Part shown: positions 18,358 through 28,541 of the stretch, one piece after another
Numbering within the stretch: the first letter of the stretch is position 1
Layout: each line of letters starts with the position of its first letter
Source: JBJSXJ01 sp044235425
GTDB taxonomy: Bacteria > Planctomycetota > Planctomycetia > Pirellulales > Pirellulaceae
Assembly: GCA_044235425.1 (NCBI GenBank)
Contig: JBIIHW010000005.1
Coordinates: forward strand, 62,001-126,000
Length of the DNA stretch: 64,000 bases
Direction of reading: 5' to 3'
Program-made: the position numbers and the translations under genes
Notes under the pieces: model-generated
What the model was told of the DNA's origin: nothing
What the model saw: only the letters and a program-made list of their open reading frames with translations
The model's database searches: none

Positions 18358-19518
18358 TTACGGCTTAGGTCGGAGACTTTCCAGCAGCCGCTGCCCCGCC
18401 AATTTGCCACCGTTGAGATTATCCGTCGCCACGTAGCTCACATAGTCCTCCTCAGAGGTCTCTAAGCCGCTATCGAAAATCACGGTCGGAATGCCGTTGG
18501 TACGCGCCTCACGGACAACTTCGATGAGTGCCTGCGAGTCGAGCGGAGCGAGGACGATGCCATGAACTTTTTTGGTGATGAAGTTTTGCACCAGCTTGAT
18601 CTGCTCGGCGCGATCGCTCTCTTGCGGAGGACCTTGCCACAGAATCTCAATCTCCCCCAGCTGCTCGGCAGCTTGCAATGCACCGTAATGCACCGATTTC
18701 CAGAACTCATGCGTGGTCCCCTTGGGAATCACGGCAATCCGCAGCTTCGCATTTTCAGGTGGTTTTTCGGCTCCCGTGGCTTGAGCTGGATTGAGCAGCT
18801 GGGCCATCCGCGGCTCATTCATGTTTTCCGGAGTCGCCACATATTCGCCCGTGGGAATACGCTTTTTGACTTGGTCACCGTCGAGCAGACGTTCGCGATC
18901 CTCCGCCAAAATCTTTTTGGGATCGAGATGGGCGATCATCGCTTTGACAGCCAAGTTGCCCATGGTCACGGGATCTTGCAGCACAATCCCATGCATCTTG
19001 CCTTCCTTCAGTGCTGCCACCATCCGCTCGTTGGGGTCAAACCCGACGAAGCGCACTTGGCCCGCCAGCGAGGCTTCTTCCAGTGCGGTGAGTGTGCCGT
19101 TGGCATTCGGTTCGCAAACCGCAAAGATACCCGCCAGTCGCGGCCCGTACTTTTGGATCATCTGCTGCGCCTTGGCCAGCGATTCCTCCGGCGTCGTGCC
19201 CGCATATTGATCCGCGGATAAGACCGGCCAGTCGGTTTGCTCTTTCAGTGCCGTTAGGAATCCCTCTTCACGCTGATGCGTGCTTTCGCTCCCCGGTGTG
19301 TATCGCAGCAGGATCACTCCCGGTTGATCTTTGCCGCCCGCCTGGCCAGCGGCGGCGCCCGCCGAACTGGCGTTGGAGCCGGCCGAGTCAGCGACGCTCG
19401 AGGGCTTGCAGCCCACGAGCACGGCGGTCAAGCCAATCATCCAGCTAACGTTCAGCATCCAGCTTAAACTCGGCATCGAGCTCGGTTTTTTGGTCCACAC
19501 CCGGGCGCACGTTTTCAT
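18358..19518 (-). CDS. Sugar-binding lipoprotein (RbsB fold) in circularly permuted order
   Basis: 386 aa; ATG 19516-19518 has AGGAG upstream. Signal peptide with lipobox LVGC (C37), then a Gly/Ala linker. Residues about 66-245 read VILLRYTPGSESTHQREEGF ... DQYAGTTPEESLAKA ... GIFAVCEPNANGTL ... VRFVGFDPNERMVAAL ... GIVLQDPVTMGNLAVKA ... ATPENMNEPRMAQLL, which in ordinary RbsB-type proteins is the C-terminal part. Only then, about 258-386, comes 'LRIAVIPKGTTHEFWKSVHYG', QGPPQESDRAEQI, GIVLAPLDS, TVIFDSGL and 'YVATDNLNGGKLAGQRL', which is normally the N-terminal part following the signal peptide. The order is continuous in one frame. It is the first gene of the ABC operon. Ligand unknown, probably a sugar or related polyol. 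Confidence 0.9.
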   Translation of the reverse strand: MKTCARVWTKKPSSMPSLSWMLNVSWMIGLTAVLVGCKPSSVADSAGSNASSAGAAAGQAGGKDQPGVILLRYTPGSESTHQREEGFLTALKEQTDWPVLSADQYAGTTPEESLAKAQQMIQKYGPRLAGIFAVCEPNANGTLTALEEASLAGQVRFVGFDPNERMVAALKEGKMHGIVLQDPVTMGNLAVKAMIAHLDPKKILAEDRERLLDGDQVKKRIPTGEYVATPENMNEPRMAQLLNPAQATGAEKPPENAKLRIAVIPKGTTHEFWKSVHYGALQAAEQLGEIEILWQGPPQESDRAEQIKLVQNFITKKVHGIVLAPLDSQALIEVVREARTNGIPTVIFDSGLETSEEDYVSYVATDNLNGGKLAGQRLLESLRPKP

Positions 19519-19653
19519 GGGGTCTCACTCCTGCTGCCAGCAATCAGCGATTGTGTGCCGGCGACGCCGAGGTGTGGGGTCGCCGAGGTTTTCGAGGTGA
19601 AAAAACGTTATCGGAGGAGCCGACTGGTGGGCCGGCGTTGAGCCCAGGCTGCG

Positions 19654-22281
19654 TTATGCGTCGCGACGCGGCTCGGATCGCCCGCGACCAGAATCGCGAC
19701 CACTATCGCGACCGCGCGAGCGACCACCATCGCGGCCGCCCTGCTGATCACGACCACCACCGCCCTCACGAGCTCGGTCGCGGCTACCACCCTCGCGGGC
19801 GCTCGGTGAATGATGACTCGAAGACGGATTCCGCGCTCCACCCGAGTCGCGATCACGTCCACCACGACCGCCTCGAGGTCCACCGCCGCCTCGATAGCCA
19901 CCGCGGTGACCTCCTTGAGGTCCGCGAGCATGATTTTCAAGATTGGCCGTTACCATGATCCCAATCGTCTCTTCCCACGAGGGGAGCGGACTATGGATTT
20001 CGCTTTCGATGCTGGCGTCCAGCGCCTCATCCTCCGGCGAATACTCGCGTTCCGCTCCGACCGACTGGGGCTCATGTGCGACATCACGCAAGTCGTCCTC
20101 ATGTTCCCCGTGGAGATCATCGTGCAGATCATCGTGCTGATCGTCCGGTAAGTCGTCCTCTAAGTCGTCGGCTCGGCGACTCGGCTGAGAACCACGTGTT
20201 GGACGACGTCCATCGGCGGCCGGTGCTCCAGCGGTCCGATCGCGATCCGAGTCTCGTCGACCACGACGACCTCGTCGGCGTCGGCGTCGCCGCCCACCAC
20301 CACCCTCACCTTCGTCGGACACCGTTGGACCAAAATCAGGCGTTTCCGAGTCGTCCGAAGTGACCTCCAACAACTCATCATTGGCGGTCAGGCGTTCATC
20401 ATCCCAGTGGTCATCTACGACATCGCTGCGGCGTCCCCGCTCGCCACGTTCAAGGCGCTCGCCACGTTCAAGGCGCTCGCCACGTTCAAGGCGCTCGCCA
20501 CGTTCAAGACGCTCGCCACGTTCAAGACGCTCGCCACGTTCAAGGCGTTCGCCACGTTCAATTCGCTCCGTTCGGTCCCCTCGATCACGGCGCTCTGTTC
20601 GCTCACCGCGTTCTGTTCGCTCACCGCGCTCGCGACGTTCACCGCCGCTGCTGCCCCCCCGTTCGGCAACCGGCTCGCGTTCATCACGAGACCAGCGATC
20701 ACGGGCCGGGGCGCGATCATCGCGACCGGTACGGTCGTCCCGCGCAGTCGTCGGCCGCGTACTGCGGTCTTCTCGTACCTCTCGCTCGTCGCGTCCCAAA
20801 CGTTCTTCGCGAGCGGGGCGATCTTCGCGAGCAGGGCGATTGTCCCGTGAAGCTCGAGCATCACGACCGCCCCGATCATCTCGTGAACCCCGATCATCTC
20901 GAGCCACAACACGCTCGTCTCGCCCCCCCCGTTCATCGCGCGGTGCTCGTTCATCGCGCAGTCCCCGTTCATCACGTGGTGCTCGTTCATCGCGCGGTCC
21001 CCGCTCGTCGCGTGGTGCTCGTTCATCACGTCCACGGCGATCGTCACGGGCTGATCGATCATCACGCCGACCACGATCACCGCGGCGGCCGCGATCGCCG
21101 AAGCCCGCACGCGTCTCGCTCGCCAGCGTCTCGGACAGATCTTCGCGTTCCGGGACAAGCTCTCCATGGTCTTCGTCGGGCTGAGCCATGTCCGTTCGAG
21201 CGGTAGTTGGCAAGCGTTCATCGCTGGCTCGGGCATCGGTACCCTCATCGCCACGTCGACGGCGGCGGCGGCGACGACGGCGTCGAGGCTCATCGTCGGC
21301 ATCGCTCGCAGCATCTCCGTCCAACTTAGGCTGACCGAAGATGTCGTCTTCGAAATCGTCTTCCGGTGCGGGCGTACGCCGCCCAAATTCGACACCCTGT
21401 TCCCGATCGTCGCGGACGTCAGTCGAGGAACCAGCACCGGCGAAGCCGCTCGTTGCCGACGGCTCGTTTGTCCCCCCGCCCCGTTCGGCGGTCACTGCGG
21501 ACGCGGCAGCGGCAGCTGGGCTGCTGGCGACCGTGGGAGTGGCGGTGGTGGGCGTGGCGGTGGTGGGCGTGGCGGTGGTGGCTGGCGGCTCTGGAGTGGC
21601 TGGCGCAAACATCGAAGCTTTTTTCGCGCTGGGGCGAGCGGTGGCGGCAGCTGGCTTACCGGGCGGCGGCGCTGGTGGTTTGGGCGCCGAGGCGGCCGGC
21701 TGCGGGGGTGGCTCACTGGCGGGAACTCCAAGCAGATTCAGCAGCGAAGACCAGCTGGAACGCATCGGCTTGGCGGCCGGAGTAGCAGGCGCACTGACTT
21801 GTTCGTTCGCCGCGGCACCCACGGTCGCGGCACCCACGGTCGCGGCACCCCCGTTTGCGGCGGATTCCGCCGCGCGAGCGTTGGCGCCGCCCGAACCTTC
21901 CGTGGCCGAGTTGGGGCTGGCAGCGGAACTAGTTGACGCAGAGCTGGCGGGAGCACCGCTATTGGGGATTCCCAGCAGGGCTGCCAGGTCGGGCGCCGCC
22001 GTTGGGCTCACCGCCGGCGCTACCTCTCCCCCCCAGGGCTGGCGAGTGCCGACCGCATCTGCAGCGTTCGCAGAGCCTGCCGTTTCCAGCGTCGCGGGCG
22101 CTGCGACAGAGGCGGCCGCGGGCGCATCGAGAGAAGCGGCGTCTGGCGTGACAGCTTCTTGAGTGGCAGCGGCGGGGGCCGGAGTTGTCGCCGCGGACGG
22201 CGAGCGACGCTCTGGTGCGAGTTTCACTCCGAGTACATCGAGCAACGATTTCCAACGATCAGGCTTACCAGCTTCAGTCAT
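19654..22281 (-). CDS. Large low-complexity Arg/Asp/Gly-rich protein with RGG tail (putative RNA-binding)
   Basis: 875 aa. The N-terminus has three copies of a short motif (WKSLLDVLGV, PDLAALLGI, WSSLLNLLGV) separated by Ala/Pro/Thr-rich linkers. The middle is highly charged: RDDR/RDER hexapeptides and seven GERLER units (18-bp DNA repeats 20438-20563), plus poly-Arg stretches. A more ordered island near residue 755 reads 'PLPSWEETIGIMVTANLENH', resembling a motif I associate with planctomycete hypothetical proteins. The tail is an RGG box (GGHRGGYRGGGGPRGGRGG and on). Composition suggests RNA binding or a condensate-forming scaffold; this is inference. On the opposite strand, long open frames arise from codon bias and are not genes. 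It lies 135 bp upstream of the sugar-binding protein gene. Confidence 0.75.
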   Translation of the reverse strand: MTEAGKPDRWKSLLDVLGVKLAPERRSPSAATTPAPAAATQEAVTPDAASLDAPAAASVAAPATLETAGSANAADAVGTRQPWGGEVAPAVSPTAAPDLAALLGIPNSGAPASSASTSSAASPNSATEGSGGANARAAESAANGGAATVGAATVGAAANEQVSAPATPAAKPMRSSWSSLLNLLGVPASEPPPQPAASAPKPPAPPPGKPAAATARPSAKKASMFAPATPEPPATTATPTTATPTTATPTVASSPAAAAASAVTAERGGGTNEPSATSGFAGAGSSTDVRDDREQGVEFGRRTPAPEDDFEDDIFGQPKLDGDAASDADDEPRRRRRRRRRRRGDEGTDARASDERLPTTARTDMAQPDEDHGELVPEREDLSETLASETRAGFGDRGRRGDRGRRDDRSARDDRRGRDERAPRDERGPRDERAPRDERGLRDERAPRDERGGRDERVVARDDRGSRDDRGGRDARASRDNRPAREDRPAREERLGRDEREVREDRSTRPTTARDDRTGRDDRAPARDRWSRDEREPVAERGGSSGGERRERGERTERGERTERRDRGDRTERIERGERLERGERLERGERLERGERLERGERLERGERLERGERGRRSDVVDDHWDDERLTANDELLEVTSDDSETPDFGPTVSDEGEGGGGRRRRRRRGRRGRRDSDRDRTAGAPAADGRRPTRGSQPSRRADDLEDDLPDDQHDDLHDDLHGEHEDDLRDVAHEPQSVGAEREYSPEDEALDASIESEIHSPLPSWEETIGIMVTANLENHARGPQGGHRGGYRGGGGPRGGRGGRDRDSGGARNPSSSHHSPSAREGGSRDRAREGGGGRDQQGGRDGGRSRGRDSGRDSGRGRSEPRRDA
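20438..20563. repeat. In-frame 18-bp minisatellite (GERLER), 7 units
   Basis: Unit cgctcgccacgttcaagg repeats from 20438 every 18 bp, with single-base variants in the last copies. It codes for GERLER hexapeptides in the RGG protein. Confidence 0.95.
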
Positions 22282-22459
22282 GCGACGGCGATCCGAGGAT
22301 CCGAGAGGAGAGGGGCAAAATAATGGAATTCCAAGGGTGGTAATATAGCGAGCTGCACTAGCAAAGTGAAGTCATTGAGAAACTTCGAGTTAGGGTAATT
22401 CGGGTTTCGGAGCCGCGGGTCGGGGCGATCCCGGCGGAGCGGTTCTGTTTCATTCCCAC

Positions 22460-23872
22460 TCATTCCACTTGATTTCGCTGGCAATCGCCCCGCAAGAGGA
22501 GTGGTTGGCTGACCTGATTGGGTGCGCGCGGCAGGCCATCGTGAATGAGGCAATTGGCGAGTTTACTGTCGGAGACATCTTCCCAGAGGATGGCGGCGGG
22601 AGCGCAATCGAAGAACGAGCAGCCAGTGATCAGCAGGCGTCGACAGCGCAGCGCCGAGAGTGCCGCCGGAGCATCGCGGACATCATGCAGTTGTAGACCA
22701 TGGATGTTGCAATCCTGGCAGTCCCGCAGTTCCACTCGATTACTCGCTTCGCGCGTGTATCCGTAGAGTGGATTGCGTTCGAGCATGTTGCTGCCGATAA
22801 CCACTTGGCTACAGTGCGTGAGGCGGAGATTGGCGGTGTAGCCTTGCCAGAGCGTGTTGCCGGTGATGGTGATTCCTCGCACATGGTCCAAGTCCAGGTT
22901 GTACTGCACGTCGGACAGCACATTATTGGCGATGGTAATGTGACCGCAATCGACGGGAACGGCTTGTTGCTGTCGCCTCACTTGGCCCCGGCCTTGGATG
23001 CGAATGTTGGCGGATTCCGGCGATTTCATGGCATGCTGAATCGTACAGCCGACAATTGCTGCTTCCGCCATGCTGCCACCGGTAGAGTCGAACAAAATGT
23101 TCGCGGTGGGCGGTGCCTCTGGGTCCATATTGGCTTCAATATCGCAGCCGGCGATGTGAATGTTACGCACGTCGCCACCGCGCACCACGATACCGCCACC
23201 ATGGTTGTAGCTGATGTGACAGGCGCTGATGTTCGACTGGTGTAAATTGACCTGGTCGTAAAAAATTCCCACGCCACGATTGTCGTACAAGTGACAGGCG
23301 TCGATGAGCAGGTTGCGATTGCGATCAATCAGGTGGATCGCATGCCGCGTCGCACGAATGTTGACGTGGGAGATGGTGAGCTGCAGAGTGCCGGCGGCTT
23401 CGATGCCATCCGCTTCGGGATGTTCTCCCACGATCTCTAAGTACGAGACGACCGGCATGCGCTGACGCTGCCACACTCGAGGTGCGACGGTCGGCGGATC
23501 GGCGGTGCCGCCGTGCGTGCCGCGAAATCTTAGTGCGGGGCCAGCGCCGGCCATCACCAGACGAGCGTCACCGTCTCCGTGCAGCGCTCGGAATCCCAGT
23601 TCGTCGAGATTGATTTCCAGGGGTGCGGTGAGGCGATAGGTGCCAGCTGGGAAGTAAGTCGCTCCCTGCGTGATGGCTCGCTGCAGAGCCGCCGTGTCGT
23701 CGGCCACTCCATCTCCAACCGCTCCGTGATCGCGCACCGACGGACGGGACACAGACGGATCCCGCACACCGAGCTGGGGCGCCGCATCGTCTTGCAGACG
23801 AGTCCAAGGGAGAGCCGCCGCTAAGGAGACCGGGACGAGAAAGAGTGCGAGTCGCAGCGGATGGTAGCGCAT
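22460..23872 (-). CDS. Secreted right-handed beta-helix protein (pectate-lyase-3 type)
   Basis: 470 aa from ATG 23870-23872, chosen because it starts directly with a signal peptide (MRYHPLRLALFLVPVSLAAA); a longer frame to 23923 would overlap the upstream stop. After the signal, 'VRDHGAVGDGVADDTAALQRAI' is the classic opening of the pectate_lyase_3 / GH28-like beta-helix domain, followed by many short hydrophobic turns with NxI/GNxL patterns (VIGSNML, ITGNTLW, IAGCDIEAN). Such proteins bind or cleave polysaccharides; no catalytic set can be assigned by eye. The chorismate mutase gene ends 37 bp upstream, so the two may be co-transcribed without an obvious metabolic link. Confidence 0.85.
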   Translation of the reverse strand: MRYHPLRLALFLVPVSLAAALPWTRLQDDAAPQLGVRDPSVSRPSVRDHGAVGDGVADDTAALQRAITQGATYFPAGTYRLTAPLEINLDELGFRALHGDGDARLVMAGAGPALRFRGTHGGTADPPTVAPRVWQRQRMPVVSYLEIVGEHPEADGIEAAGTLQLTISHVNIRATRHAIHLIDRNRNLLIDACHLYDNRGVGIFYDQVNLHQSNISACHISYNHGGGIVVRGGDVRNIHIAGCDIEANMDPEAPPTANILFDSTGGSMAEAAIVGCTIQHAMKSPESANIRIQGRGQVRRQQQAVPVDCGHITIANNVLSDVQYNLDLDHVRGITITGNTLWQGYTANLRLTHCSQVVIGSNMLERNPLYGYTREASNRVELRDCQDCNIHGLQLHDVRDAPAALSALRCRRLLITGCSFFDCAPAAILWEDVSDSKLANCLIHDGLPRAPNQVSQPLLLRGDCQRNQVE

Positions 23873-23909
23873 CGGATTCAGAGCTCGAGGTGGGGCAGAG
23901 AAAGCGAAA

Positions 23910-24461
23910 TCACGCGGGAGCAAACGTTTTCATCTGCTCGGCAATCCAGCTTTCCAGTTCAGCGAAATTGACGGGCGGAAGTTGCGAAAGATCGGGCCGC
24001 AGTCGGACAGCGTCTTTGACGTAGACGTGGCGGATCTCCCGCTGAGTGTGCCGCGTATTCCAGTGGATCAAGATGCGGATGCAGCGGCGCAGAGAGCCGG
24101 GTACGTCGAGCTCGTGGGTGCACAGCAGCGGCACGTCGAGCCAGCCGAGTTGCCGGGCAGCCAGGGCCGGAAACTCCGCATCCAAATCAACGGTTGTGCT
24201 GAAAATGGCACTCGCCACATCCTCGGACTGAATATTGTTCAGGCGAATCATCAAGGCGAGCAGCTGCCGAGTGGCGGTGAGGATTTCATCGCGACTGTTT
24301 TCCGCCACCGTCGTCGCGCCACGCACTCCGCGGCAAAACACCGGCATGGATTCGGAAAGCGGTCGAGCTGAAGCGGAGGAACTGGAACTGGTGAGGGGCG
24401 CCGCTCCCGCAGGGTTGCAAGCTTGATCGGCGGGCGTGTGAGTGGACGAATTCGAATTCAT
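23910..24461 (-). CDS. aroH: Chorismate mutase, AroH class, with N-terminal extension
   Basis: 183 aa; converts chorismate to prephenate for Phe/Tyr synthesis. Residues from about 40 match monofunctional Bacillus-type AroH: CRGVRGATTV (Arg7 equivalent), FSTTVDLDAEFPA, CTHELDVPGSLRRCIRI (Glu78 and Arg90 equivalents) and IRHVYVKDAVRLRPDL (Tyr108 equivalent). The first 38 residues are Ser/Ala-rich and not part of the family; ATG 24345-24347 (MPVFCRGVRG) would give a 145-aa protein of nearer family length, and neither start has a clear Shine-Dalgarno. Next gene downstream is the beta-helix protein; upstream is the 16S leader region on the other strand. Confidence 0.9.
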   Translation of the reverse strand: MNSNSSTHTPADQACNPAGAAPLTSSSSSASARPLSESMPVFCRGVRGATTVAENSRDEILTATRQLLALMIRLNNIQSEDVASAIFSTTVDLDAEFPALAARQLGWLDVPLLCTHELDVPGSLRRCIRILIHWNTRHTQREIRHVYVKDAVRLRPDLSQLPPVNFAELESWIAEQMKTFAPA

Positions 24462-25057
24462 GGCGAGATGTGCCGGGATAATGGGTGTGTCGTGCGAAGG
24501 AAAACTTGATGGAGCGAGTGAGAGTAACGGAGAAAGAGGAATTTATCGAGCGGCGAGAGGAGAGGACAGAGGGGCGATAGGGGCAGCGACGCCCGTGTAT
24601 GAAGAAAAAGTTTTCTTCATTTTAAGCTTGTTTTCAGGCTGATTTTGCGTCGCTGGTCGGAACGGAACCAGATTTTATCTCAGTCGGCCCTTGCGAGCTG
24701 CGGAAGAATTCGTAGGATATCGCCCGTCAGTCACCTGATGGCGATTGCTGTCGGACGACGATCAATGCAGTGAGCTGTGAAGCGAGTGGCATCGATCACC
24801 TGAACTGACTTAACGATTGCGGCCTGATACTGGGCGTCGAGCACGTTAAGCGGTTCTGAGTTACTGATTCAGTGACTCAGTTTAGGTGTGTCATAAAACT
24901 TCTTTTCATAGTGAAGAAACGGTTGATTGAAAGCCGAAATTGATTGTCCTCAGAGGTTGTGAAGGGTTTGCGAGTGTGGGCTGCGGTGAAAACTGTGGCC
25001 GTGAGTAACCTGAAAAGGTTGCTCAAAAATGAACTCGAAAAAAATTCACAGCCGCGG
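24462..25057. other. Gene-free upstream region of the 16S unit
   Basis: About 600 bp with no credible coding frame and lower GC than its surroundings. A-tracts (for example 25037-25044) just upstream of the 16S promoter may act as an UP element. I see no tRNA or other RNA gene here. Confidence 0.6.
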
Positions 25058-25085
25058 TTGACAGGTCGAGTGAATCTGATAAGAT
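25058..25085 (+). promoter_or_regulatory. Putative 16S rRNA promoter
   Basis: TTGACA (25058-25063), a 16-bp spacer and TAAGAT (25080-25085), preceded by A-rich DNA. This sigma70-like match is the best in the leader and lies about 245 bp upstream of the mature 16S end. Confidence 0.65.
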
Positions 25086-25149
25086 GCTCGACCCACCTGC
25101 ACGACGAGTCGCACTTAGTGAGACGAGTCGCGAGTGGGAACTGAAGATT

Positions 25150-25162
25150 TGATCTTTGACAA
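25150..25162 (+). promoter_or_regulatory. boxA-like antitermination site in the 16S leader
   Basis: TGATCTTTGACAA closely resembles the rRNA boxA (E. coli TGCTCTTTAACAA), which recruits Nus factors. It is placed as expected between promoter and mature 16S. Confidence 0.65.
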
Positions 25163-25331
25163 TTTGGTGTTTAGACCTTCCGTTTATTTATTTGAACCAG
25201 CACGAGATCGTGCGGAATGCAAAAGGCTAGAAGCCTCTTTGACCGGAGGCTTCGAACGGTTCGAACCGTCAACTTAAGTTTGCTCGAAATCTCAACTCAG
25301 TCGCAAAATTGGGTTGTGTTAAGTGAACAAC

Positions 25332-26862
<1,531 letters not shown>

Positions 26863-26975
26863 TATAGTCAGCTAACTTCGGTTGCTGACTTATGGTGGAC
26901 ACGACTCGTGTTGGTCGGAAGGTCAACGGTGACTCGCAAGAGTCGCCCGAAAGTAAACACTAAATTGCTTTGATA

Positions 26976-27009
26976 CCCACTGGAGTGAGCCGCTCCAGTG
27001 GGTTTTTTT
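26976..27009 (+). terminator. Rho-independent terminator of the 16S unit
   Basis: CCCACTGGAG (26976-26985) pairs with CTCCAGTGGG (26993-27002) across a 7-nt loop, followed by seven T. It ends the transcription unit about 120 nt after the 16S gene. The rest of 26856-27198 holds a small stem (gtcagc...gctgac, 26867-26888), probably for processing, and no gene. Confidence 0.92.
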
Positions 27010-27198
27010 ATGCGCCAATGAGAAATCGACGGGTACCAAGACACAGCTTGCTTTCCCACCAAGACTCAACAACGCCAAGCTTCCCTCAGACAGCGACTCA
27101 CGACCGCAGCCCCGAAGCTCGCTAGCTCTTAAAAACTCCATGCCCCGTTGTCGCCTTGTCGCCGTGCGCAGCCCTGCTCCGGTCGCATTACGGCTCGT

Positions 27199-28362
27199 TT
27201 AGCACGAAGACGACGAGACACCGCTCAGGGCGGCACTCGGGGTTCTGGGGAAATACTGCTCCACCACTTCTAAAAACTCGCGCTGACTGCGGACATTCGC
27301 CACATGACCGCGGAAGATACGAGCCCCAGGACGGCCGGCGGCGTAGTTGCAGGCGAACTTGCGCATGAGCTGCGTCCCCTGCTCGACTCCAAATCGCTGA
27401 CACACCAGGTGATAATGCCGCAGCATGCACTCACGCTGCGCCTCCAAGGTCGGTTCCGCCGGTATCGGTTCGCCACGCAGAGCCGCCTGCACCTGCTGAA
27501 ATAGCCACGGCCGACCAAGCGATGCCCGCGCAATCATCACTCCATCCACCGGATAACGAGCAAACGCCCGCAGTACTTTTTCGGCGGAATCCAAATCGCC
27601 GTTCCCGATGAGTGGAATGCGACGCAGATGCGGCTTAATTGCGGCGATCTCATCCCAATTCGCATGCCCAGTAAAAAAATCTTGAGCGGTTCGGCCATGC
27701 ACGGTGAGTGCCGAAGCACCCGCTCCCTCAACCACCTGCGCGATATCGCGAGCATTAATGCAGTCGCGAGTACAGCCAAGACGAATTTTGGCCGTCACGG
27801 GAGTGGGGTGACAGGCCGCCACCACCCGCTCAATGATCGCTGCCATACGATCCGGGTAACGCAGTAAATACGATCCACTATGAGCCTTCTCCGTCACCTG
27901 CTTTACGGGACAACCGAAATTGATATCCACCACACTCACGCGATATTCATGAGCCAGTCGAGCCCCGACTTTGGCCAGCGTTTCGGGTTCGTTATCCCAA
28001 ATTTGAACTGCCAGCGGTCGTGCCTCATCCTTGACACCCCACAGGCGATCGGGATGCTCGCATTCATGCTCATCGAGCCAGATGAAGCCCTTCGCATTCA
28101 CCATCTCCGTCGCCTGCAATCCCGCTCCACCATATTCTCGCACCATCTGCCGAAAGGCATAGTTCGTAAAACCAGCCATCGGAGCTTGCAGCACCGGCGG
28201 ATCGACCACAACCGGACCAATCTGTAGCGGTGGACGGCGAGCCGCGGCGAGGAGCTCGGCACTTCCCATCGCCGGGGAGGCCGGTTCAGGAGACAACGGC
28301 TGCGTCGAGCCGCGAGGCTCGGCGACGACCGTACGATTCAGGGACGAAGTCGTTGCATTCAT
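27199..28362 (-). CDS. dusB: tRNA-dihydrouridine synthase (DusB-like)
   Basis: 387 aa from ATG 28360-28362 (longer frame to 28434 possible). An FMN-dependent TIM-barrel enzyme that reduces uridines in tRNA D-loops. Visible motifs: 'PPVLQAPMAGFTNYAFRQMV' at the start of the barrel, 'VDINFGCPVKQVTEKAHSG' with the catalytic Cys, VTAKIRLG, ALTVHGRTAQDFFTGHANWD, 'IPLIGNGDLDSAEK', and GVMIARASLGRPWLF. The C-terminus is the usual helical tRNA-binding domain. The first about 45 residues are a non-conserved extension. It is transcribed divergently from the TPR/FG-GAP gene with a 179-bp gap, and ends near the 16S terminator. Confidence 0.93.
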   Translation of the reverse strand: MNATTSSLNRTVVAEPRGSTQPLSPEPASPAMGSAELLAAARRPPLQIGPVVVDPPVLQAPMAGFTNYAFRQMVREYGGAGLQATEMVNAKGFIWLDEHECEHPDRLWGVKDEARPLAVQIWDNEPETLAKVGARLAHEYRVSVVDINFGCPVKQVTEKAHSGSYLLRYPDRMAAIIERVVAACHPTPVTAKIRLGCTRDCINARDIAQVVEGAGASALTVHGRTAQDFFTGHANWDEIAAIKPHLRRIPLIGNGDLDSAEKVLRAFARYPVDGVMIARASLGRPWLFQQVQAALRGEPIPAEPTLEAQRECMLRHYHLVCQRFGVEQGTQLMRKFACNYAAGRPGARIFRGHVANVRSQREFLEVVEQYFPRTPSAALSGVSSSSC

Positions 28363-28541
28363 GGAGGTATCTTCCCGTAAGGCCGGAATTGCGCCAAGTA
28401 TCAATGCTGGCATTCGCCGGCTCACACGGCCCATTTCAACAGCCCCACTCCCCTCCCCCTCACGACCTCATCTGGCATTCAAGCTCAAAGTTGATCACAC
28501 TTTTCTCACTATTCGCTCTTCACGCCATCCGCGAGTTCCGT

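Noticed and set aside
19810..22162. Long plus-strand open frames opposite the RGG protein (for example 20360-21184 and 21341-22162)
   Set aside because: They are Ser/Arg or Ala/Val repeats produced by the codon pattern of the minus-strand repeats, with no start signals and no recognisable domain.
24442..25144. Short plus-strand frames upstream of 16S
   Set aside because: They run through the promoter and leader region and resemble no protein.
25155..25180. Second TTGACA-like promoter in the 16S leader
   Set aside because: The TTGACA at 25156 is part of the boxA site and has no good -10 at proper spacing.
27010..27198. 23S or tRNA genes after the 16S
   Set aside because: The terminator at 26976-27009 ends the unit and no conserved 23S or tRNA segment is visible before the dus stop.
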